This document shows, piece after piece, positions 5,617 through 9,761 of a stretch of 9,761 nt of DNA. Source of the stretch: Chloroflexota bacterium (GTDB lineage: Bacteria; Chloroflexota; Anaerolineae; Ardenticatenales; Ardenticatenaceae). The stretch is taken from positions 1 through 9,761 of the forward strand of contig DOUV01000499.1 of the NCBI GenBank assembly GCA_003520455.1, read 5' to 3'. A model generated the notes under the pieces. That model had not been told where the DNA came from. It ran no database searches and saw only the letters and a list, made by a program, of their open reading frames with translations. Position numbers and translations under genes: made by a program. The stretch's first letter is position 1, and every line of letters begins with the position of its first letter.

Positions 5617-7290
5617 ATGGTTGATCACACACCGGTGAAAACCGCCGGCCACCAGTTCCGAAGGCAGGCCGAAGGTCCGTCACCGGAGATTTCTCACCGG
5701 TCGGGGCCGTCGAGCCCTTATGCTGGTGTTCTTGCCCTGCAATGCGCAGCCGGCAACCAGGCCGTGAGCCGGTTGCTACAACCGCGGGGCATCGATGGCC
5801 CGAGAATCCGGCGCACTGGCGTCCGCGCCGCCGGAGGCGACCAATGCGCCCACTGCCGGGAAGAGAACGAGGGACAGGCGCTGCAGCGCACGACGATCGC
5901 GCCGGGCGCGTTCCTTCAGCCCAAGTTGAGCGTCGGCCGGCCGCAGGATGCCCATGAGCAGGAAGCGGACCGAGTCGCCGACCAGGTGATGCGCGTGCCT
6001 GGCGCGCAGCGACGCCCGGGCTGTGGCTGCAGCGGAGAATGTCCCAAATGCCAGGCAGAACAGCGGGGCCAGAGCCACCGGCCCGTACAAACGAAGGGCG
6101 TCCGGGCCGATGACGCCACGAGAACCGAAGCATCCCCCATTGTCCATGACGTGTTGCGTACACCCGGTCATCTGCTTCACCGGGCTATCCGCACCTCCAT
6201 AGAGCGGCGCTTCGGCCATGACTTCAGACATGTGAGAGTGCATACAGATGCAGGGGCAGCGAAATCAGCGCGCGAGGTAAACGCGCTGGCGTACACAGTC
6301 GGGCGCGACATCGTGTTCGGGGCGGGGCAGTATGCACCCCAGACTCCGGCAGGAAGAAGGCTGCTAGCGCATGAGCTTACGCACGTTGTGCAGCAAGGGC
6401 AGGCAACGGCTCCGCCGCGCCAGATGGACAGAGCACCTCGTGATACCGTCGAGGGAGAGGCAGAATCGTCTCGCACAAACATGAAGCCTCTCCCTGCGAC
6501 TGTTACTCGAGGTGGAACCTCGACGGTGCTCCTTCAACGAAAAAAGGATCCGTTCGAGCTTGTCGGCGCCGCAGGGCGCGCTATCGGGAAGGGGATTGGT
6601 GCTGCCAGCGAGTTCTTGAAAACGCAGGTCAGACGCGGGGTGAAGGCCACCTCGGAATTCGTCGCAGAACCGGAGGAGGACCGAGAGACGCTGGTGAAGA
6701 TGGTTGATGACCCGGCTGTCGCGCACGAGCAGTGGAAGAAAACCTCTCCCGGTGGACGCCGCGCTGTTCTAACCGCGATGCGCAAGAAGTATGGCGAGGA
6801 TTGGGCTGACGAGTTCATGACGCGCCAGGAGAGCGGCGCTGTCAAGCCGAGATTCTTCGCCTACGGACGAGCGCCAGGGATTGCGGACCTCAGGGATGAA
6901 GGTTTCGCACTTGCATCAGCGCTCAAAATGACGCCAGAGTCAAGATTTGAACGTTGGGCGCACCCCGACGGCTCGACCGCCCAAATGGTGCGAGAGATCA
7001 GGAAAGAAGAGCCGCTTGAGGAACCGCCCTCGGCTTCGGAGCTCTTGCCGTCGGAGGAACCAACCAGGGAAGAAGACGAGGAAGAGGCCCCGGTAGACCT
7101 CCCCCGTGAGGAGATCGTAGAACTGAGCGGAGTCGAAATACCGGAGGAAGAGTTCGTAGGATCAGAAATCGTCAAAGAAGAAGAGGATGGCAGGCGCACA
7201 ATCAAGGTTACGACAACCAGGTTCACCATGACACTGTCCTGTCGACCTGATGACACCTGCACGCCCCTCATTGAGGTCCGAGAAGAATAA
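5617..7290 (+). CDS. DUF4157 protein B with Cys knuckle and acidic tail
   Basis: A 557-residue predicted eCIS-associated protein of a different subtype from effectors A and C. It has the N-terminal helix YAGVLALQCAAGNQAVSRLL (35-54); a CxxC (Cys77, Cys80); the canonical DUF4157-protein motif HEQEADRVADQVM (from residue 113); a second cysteine group CGCSGECPKC (Cys136, 138, 142, 145) that could bind zinc with Cys77/80; and DUF4157 (about 172-260) with H252-E-L-T-H256. It lacks the GCPYI domain and the glycine-rich segment. From about residue 308 the C-terminal part is unrecognised: a Gly/Ala helix, a charged helical region (YGEDWADEFM), a strongly acidic stretch (about 464-527), and a beta-like end with two cysteines. 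No second HExxH is seen. It starts one base after the Lgt-like gene, suggesting co-translation. It may be cargo, or a loading or structural factor; the sequence does not decide. Confidence 0.85.
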   Translation: MVDHTPVKTAGHQFRRQAEGPSPEISHRSGPSSPYAGVLALQCAAGNQAVSRLLQPRGIDGPRIRRTGVRAAGGDQCAHCREENEGQALQRTTIAPGAFLQPKLSVGRPQDAHEQEADRVADQVMRVPGAQRRPGCGCSGECPKCQAEQRGQSHRPVQTKGVRADDATRTEASPIVHDVLRTPGHLLHRAIRTSIERRFGHDFRHVRVHTDAGAAKSAREVNALAYTVGRDIVFGAGQYAPQTPAGRRLLAHELTHVVQQGQATAPPRQMDRAPRDTVEGEAESSRTNMKPLPATVTRGGTSTVLLQRKKDPFELVGAAGRAIGKGIGAASEFLKTQVRRGVKATSEFVAEPEEDRETLVKMVDDPAVAHEQWKKTSPGGRRAVLTAMRKKYGEDWADEFMTRQESGAVKPRFFAYGRAPGIADLRDEGFALASALKMTPESRFERWAHPDGSTAQMVREIRKEEPLEEPPSASELLPSEEPTREEDEEEAPVDLPREEIVELSGVEIPEEEFVGSEIVKEEEDGRRTIKVTTTRFTMTLSCRPDDTCTPLIEVREE

Positions 7291-7426
7291 CAGAACGGGG
7301 CGGAGAGAAGCAAAGAGAGAAAGGCGTCGAGAAGGTCCCTTCGCTGCTCCAATAGACACTGCAATGAACGTGGGACGAGACGCCCATGGTGCCCGGCAGA
7401 GCCGTCCCGCGACCTCGAACGAACCT

Positions 7427-7433
7427 GAGAAGG
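7427..7433 (+). promoter_or_regulatory. Ribosome binding site that sets the effector C start
   Basis: GAGAAGG lies five bases before ATG 7439. The other in-frame ATGs, 7250 and 7364, have no comparable site. The choice is supported independently: with this start the SPYA..LGLQRAAGNRAV helix begins at residue 33-35, the same offset as in DUF4157 protein B. Confidence 0.65.
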
Positions 7434-7438
7434 CCAGA

Positions 7439-9283
7439 ATGCCGAATCCTGTTCTATCAAAGGCCACTGAGCCTCAGAGCCAGCCCAAGACGGCAGACCG
7501 CTCGCTGGAGGGAATGAGCGCACAGGGTCTGGCGAGCCCCTACGCTGCCATCCTCGGTCTGCAGCGCGCGGCGGGCAACCGTGCGGTCACTCAATGGCTG
7601 CGATCGAGCGTGGGGCACCTGGCGTCCCAGGGAGATGGAACACCGGGCCTCGCAGTCCAGGACGCCCAACCAGTACAGGTCGCTCAGAACGCGCCCACGA
7701 GCATACAAACCAAGCCTCGTGATGGTGACGCAGGCACTCAACCCGTTCAGGGCACCGAGCCGGAGGCGGCTGGCCCTCCAGGCGCACTGATCGTGGACGA
7801 GGGGGCCGAAGCTCTTCAACCCGGGCAGATGCGCAAGAGCGAGTTCCTGGCCCAACTGCGAGGAGCCGTTTGCCAGGCGGCAGAAGAGGCCCTCGCCGGC
7901 ACCATCTGGTCGGCCATGGGCTGTCCCTACATCGACCGCTGGTTCAGTTACTACGCGGAGCAAGACAGCCAGCACGTCGAACGCGCCCTCCGCAAGTACG
8001 CCCCTGAGACAGCCAGTGCGCGGACCGCGCAGGACTACATCCCCATCGTAACCGGGCGGGTGCGCAGAGGCGTCGCTGAGTGGGCCCGGACAGGCGAGGT
8101 CAGCGGCGTGCCGTCAGAGTTGGCGGCGGCGATGCCCGCCGAGATGGGGCTCGCGGGAGGCATCCTGGCGGGGATCGGCAGCGCGATCTCAGGGGTGGTG
8201 GCTGGCCTTGGGAGCCTGGTCTCGGGAATCGGCAGCCTCCTCTTCAAGGGGCGCGAGGGTGGCGCCAGTGAAGTCGGCGATCCGCGGGCGGTTCAAGCCC
8301 AACTCAGTGCGGGGCACTCGCTGAATTCCCACCTGCGAGTGCAGATGGAATCGGCCTTCGGGGCGGACTTCGGAGGGGTGCGGATTCATACCGATTCGAA
8401 AGCAGCAGCGTTGTCCGACCGGCTGAACGCCCGGGCGTTCACGGTCGGAGAGGACATTGCCTTTGGAGCGGGCGAGTATCAACCCGGCAACCCGATTGGC
8501 GAGGCCCTCATTGCGCATGAACTCGCCCATGTCGTACAGCAACGAGGGGCACGTTCCGCCGCACCGATGCAAAAGGGCGGGGCAGAGTACACGGCGCTTG
8601 AGGAAGACGCGGACACGACTGCGGTGGGTGCGCTGGTCTCGCTCTGGACCGGGACCAGGGGAACGTTGGCCGATATCGGCCAGAATGCGGGGCCACGGCT
8701 GCGATCCGGGCTGAGGTTGCAGGGGTGTAAGACCCCGGCACCCAAACAGGCGGGTGAAACGCTCGATGTGGACGCAATGTGGACTGCCGAAGGTTTGATG
8801 AAGATCTTCTTCAGCAAGGGAGATCAACGCGTTGTCGAAACGATTATTCGCGAGGGGTACACGATCATTCGTTTTGAGACCGCCTACGACACCTGGAAAT
8901 ACGACGATGGGCGTGAGGTAGAAGTGGAAATCACCGGTTTGCGGGGCAACACGAACAGACAGAAGAAAGAGATTCGGATACGCGCGGGTCTCACAAATCA
9001 GGAGGCGGCGACAGCGTTGTTCCACGAGGTGGGACACGTGACCAGCAACGTCAAGGACTACCTGGAGCAGGAAATTGCGGTCCGTATCGAGACGGAGAAA
9101 TTCTTGATCAAACATGGTTGGCCTCCGTTTGAGCCCAACTACCGCAACCCGGACGGGACCGTCAACGAGCAAGCAATCAGAGACGATATCATGGGTTCAT
9201 CGCACTACAACCCCATTGGACGTCATAGAATTCGTCGCCGGTACGAGGGGGAGAAGAAGGTCGAAGGCTGGAGGCTTCCATAG
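7439..9283 (+). CDS. DUF4157 effector C with C-terminal HEVGH domain
   Basis: A 614-residue predicted eCIS cargo protein and close paralogue of effector A. Parts in order: helix YAAILGLQRAAGNRAVTQWL (35-54); linker; the GCPYI domain (about 116-236, Cys162); a glycine-rich hydrophobic segment (238-269); DUF4157 (about 285-372) with H360-E-L-A-H364; and the shared end motif GLRLQGCK (Cys430). Beyond it the sequence is unrelated to effector A. It contains a canonical zinc-peptidase motif H529-E-V-G-H533 followed by YLEQEIAVRIETEKFL (541-556), where Glu543, Glu545 or Glu551 could be the third zinc ligand, as in gluzincin or ImmA/M78-like proteins. The C-terminal domain is therefore probably a metallopeptidase toxin; its substrate is unknown. 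The start is ATG 7439; an upstream in-frame ATG at 7250 would overlap protein B but lacks a ribosome site. The 148-base gap before it shows no terminator. GC drops to about 50% in the C-terminal part. Confidence 0.88.
   Translation: MPNPVLSKATEPQSQPKTADRSLEGMSAQGLASPYAAILGLQRAAGNRAVTQWLRSSVGHLASQGDGTPGLAVQDAQPVQVAQNAPTSIQTKPRDGDAGTQPVQGTEPEAAGPPGALIVDEGAEALQPGQMRKSEFLAQLRGAVCQAAEEALAGTIWSAMGCPYIDRWFSYYAEQDSQHVERALRKYAPETASARTAQDYIPIVTGRVRRGVAEWARTGEVSGVPSELAAAMPAEMGLAGGILAGIGSAISGVVAGLGSLVSGIGSLLFKGREGGASEVGDPRAVQAQLSAGHSLNSHLRVQMESAFGADFGGVRIHTDSKAAALSDRLNARAFTVGEDIAFGAGEYQPGNPIGEALIAHELAHVVQQRGARSAAPMQKGGAEYTALEEDADTTAVGALVSLWTGTRGTLADIGQNAGPRLRSGLRLQGCKTPAPKQAGETLDVDAMWTAEGLMKIFFSKGDQRVVETIIREGYTIIRFETAYDTWKYDDGREVEVEITGLRGNTNRQKKEIRIRAGLTNQEAATALFHEVGHVTSNVKDYLEQEIAVRIETEKFLIKHGWPPFEPNYRNPDGTVNEQAIRDDIMGSSHYNPIGRHRIRRRYEGEKKVEGWRLP
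7784..8731 (+). repeat. Constant effector module, copy 2
   Basis: Diverged direct copy of 1885-2826, encoding effector C residues 116-431. Over the 65 residues from LQPGQM to RKYAPE, 56 are identical to effector A by hand count. It ends at the GLRLQGCK codons, with Cys430 against Cys431 in copy 1. Confidence 0.8.
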
Positions 9284-9311
9284 AACTTCGTAGACCCTGA
9301 CGTAGGGGATA

Positions 9312-9332
9312 GGCGAGGGCAATGCCCTCGCC
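9312..9332. terminator. Perfect GC-rich hairpin after effector C
   Basis: The arms GGCGAGGGC (9312-9320) and GCCCTCGCC (9324-9332) are perfectly complementary over nine bases around an AAT loop, 28 bases after the effector C stop. The stem should be very stable in RNA. No T-tract follows, so it is not a textbook intrinsic terminator. It may still end or attenuate transcription or protect the 3' end. It could also be a member of a dispersed repeat family, since short hairpins of GTAGGGG...GCGAGG type are common between genes in some GC-rich bacteria. Confidence 0.5.
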
Positions 9333-9390
9333 CACCTGGCGCACCCTGTTCTGATTTGAGCGAACCGAGAAAGGCAGCGGTTACAGCAAC

Positions 9391-9690
9391 ATGGGAATGA
9401 GCGACATGATCGAGGTCGAAGCTACCGTGATCGAGTTCATACCGAATGCCATGCATGATGAATTCGATTCCGGGGCCTTCGCTTCGTACGATGCGACCAG
9501 ACTTCGCCTTCTGGCGCCCCCGCACCTCCGGGGAAACACACTGACGATCTATCACAACGAGAGCCCTGCCGCGACGAGTCCCTGGAGGGAGATCAATCGA
9601 AAGATGCGCTTCTCGATGAAAGAAGGCGATCTCAAGGGTGAACAGCTCTTGTTCGATGGAGCTGTATACGACGTGCGAGATGCGACGTAA
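9391..9690 (+). CDS. Small protein of unknown function
   Basis: A 99-residue acidic protein that I do not recognise. It has no signal peptide, no membrane segment and no cysteine. The alternation in VEATVIEFI, TRLRLLAPP, LTIYHN, RFSMKEG and LLFDGAVYDV suggests a small beta-rich fold. The start is uncertain: ATG 9391 is 16 bases from the nearest purine-rich site (GAGAAAGG, 9367-9374), and in-frame ATGs at 9397 and 9406 are alternatives. It follows effector C by 107 bases with a hairpin between, so it may be transcribed separately or with reduced read-through. Position downstream of a putative toxin makes an immunity or accessory role possible, but nothing in the sequence proves it. Confidence 0.6.
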   Translation: MGMSDMIEVEATVIEFIPNAMHDEFDSGAFASYDATRLRLLAPPHLRGNTLTIYHNESPAATSPWREINRKMRFSMKEGDLKGEQLLFDGAVYDVRDAT

Positions 9691-9761
9691 CCAGCCCCGT
9701 TCGGGCCAGATGGTACTCACTCACGCCTGGTTCCGGCGATGTGCCATCGACAGTGATTCGA

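Noticed and set aside
7250..7438. N-terminal extension of effector C from ATG 7250 or ATG 7364
   Set aside because: Neither has a ribosome site, the added residues are Arg-rich and unlike the paralogues, and ATG 7439 places the shared helix at the same offset as in protein B.
8189..9172. A 327-codon open frame on the minus strand inside effector C
   Set aside because: It lies wholly opposite a well-supported DUF4157 gene, follows its codon periodicity and has no recognisable domain; long antisense frames are common at this GC content.
9710..9761. A possible start of another gene running off the right edge (ATG 9710)
   Set aside because: Only 17 codons are visible and there is no convincing ribosome site, so it cannot be told from chance.
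1..9761. CRISPR array, tRNA, rRNA, insertion sequence or attachment site
   Set aside because: No regularly spaced short repeats, no tRNA-like cloverleaf ending in CCA, no transposase and no flanking terminal repeats were seen on reading both strands.

Overview
The window looks like the cargo end of an extracellular contractile injection system (eCIS) locus in a GC-rich environmental bacterium. Two things point there. The first gene, cut by the window edge, encodes an AAA+ ATPase with the sequence hallmarks of the eCIS-associated ATPase. Three further genes encode proteins with the DUF4157 (eCIS core) domain, recognisable by HEL[AT]HVVQQ. All eight genes are on the + strand. No sheath, tube, baseplate or tail-terminator gene is present, so those would lie upstream or elsewhere. 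The host phylum cannot be fixed from the sequence. High GC, GTG starts, GA-rich Shine-Dalgarno sites and a GC-rich intergenic hairpin would fit Chloroflexota or similar free-living bacteria, but this is a weak inference.

Layout: (1) 2-961, eCIS AAA+ ATPase, 5' truncated; (2) 939-1544, cysteine-cluster (YkgJ-type) protein overlapping the ATPase by 23 bases; (3) 1531-3711, DUF4157 effector A, overlapping gene 2 by 14 bases; (4) 3726-4316, HEAT-repeat protein; (5) 4425-5615, multi-pass membrane protein related to prolipoprotein diacylglyceryl transferase (Lgt) but with cysteines at key signature positions and an extra soluble C-terminal domain; (6) 5617-7290, DUF4157 protein B with a Cys4 knuckle and an acidic tail; (7) 7439-9283, DUF4157 effector C, a close paralogue of A in its first 430 residues; (8) 9391-9690, a 99-residue unknown protein. 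Genes 1-4 are tightly packed, as are 5-6. The gaps before genes 5, 7 and 8 (108, 148 and 107 bases) could hold promoters or processing sites, but no convincing promoter was seen. No gene-free stretch exceeds 300 bases.

The most striking feature is the A/C pair. Both share an N-terminal helix with a GN[QR]AV core, a GCPYI domain, a glycine-rich hydrophobic segment and DUF4157. Both end this common part with the same motif, GLRLQGCK, at almost the same residue (Cys431 and Cys430). They then diverge completely into different C-terminal domains, each with its own zincin-like motif: HEMGGH in A and HEVGH in C. Base composition drops at the same point. This is the layout of a polymorphic toxin: a constant loading/delivery chassis with exchangeable, probably metallopeptidase, warheads. 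The model inferred here is that the ATPase serves eCIS assembly or loading and the DUF4157 proteins are cargo. The YkgJ, HEAT and Lgt-like proteins would be maturation, adaptor or membrane accessory factors, with roles not established by the sequence.
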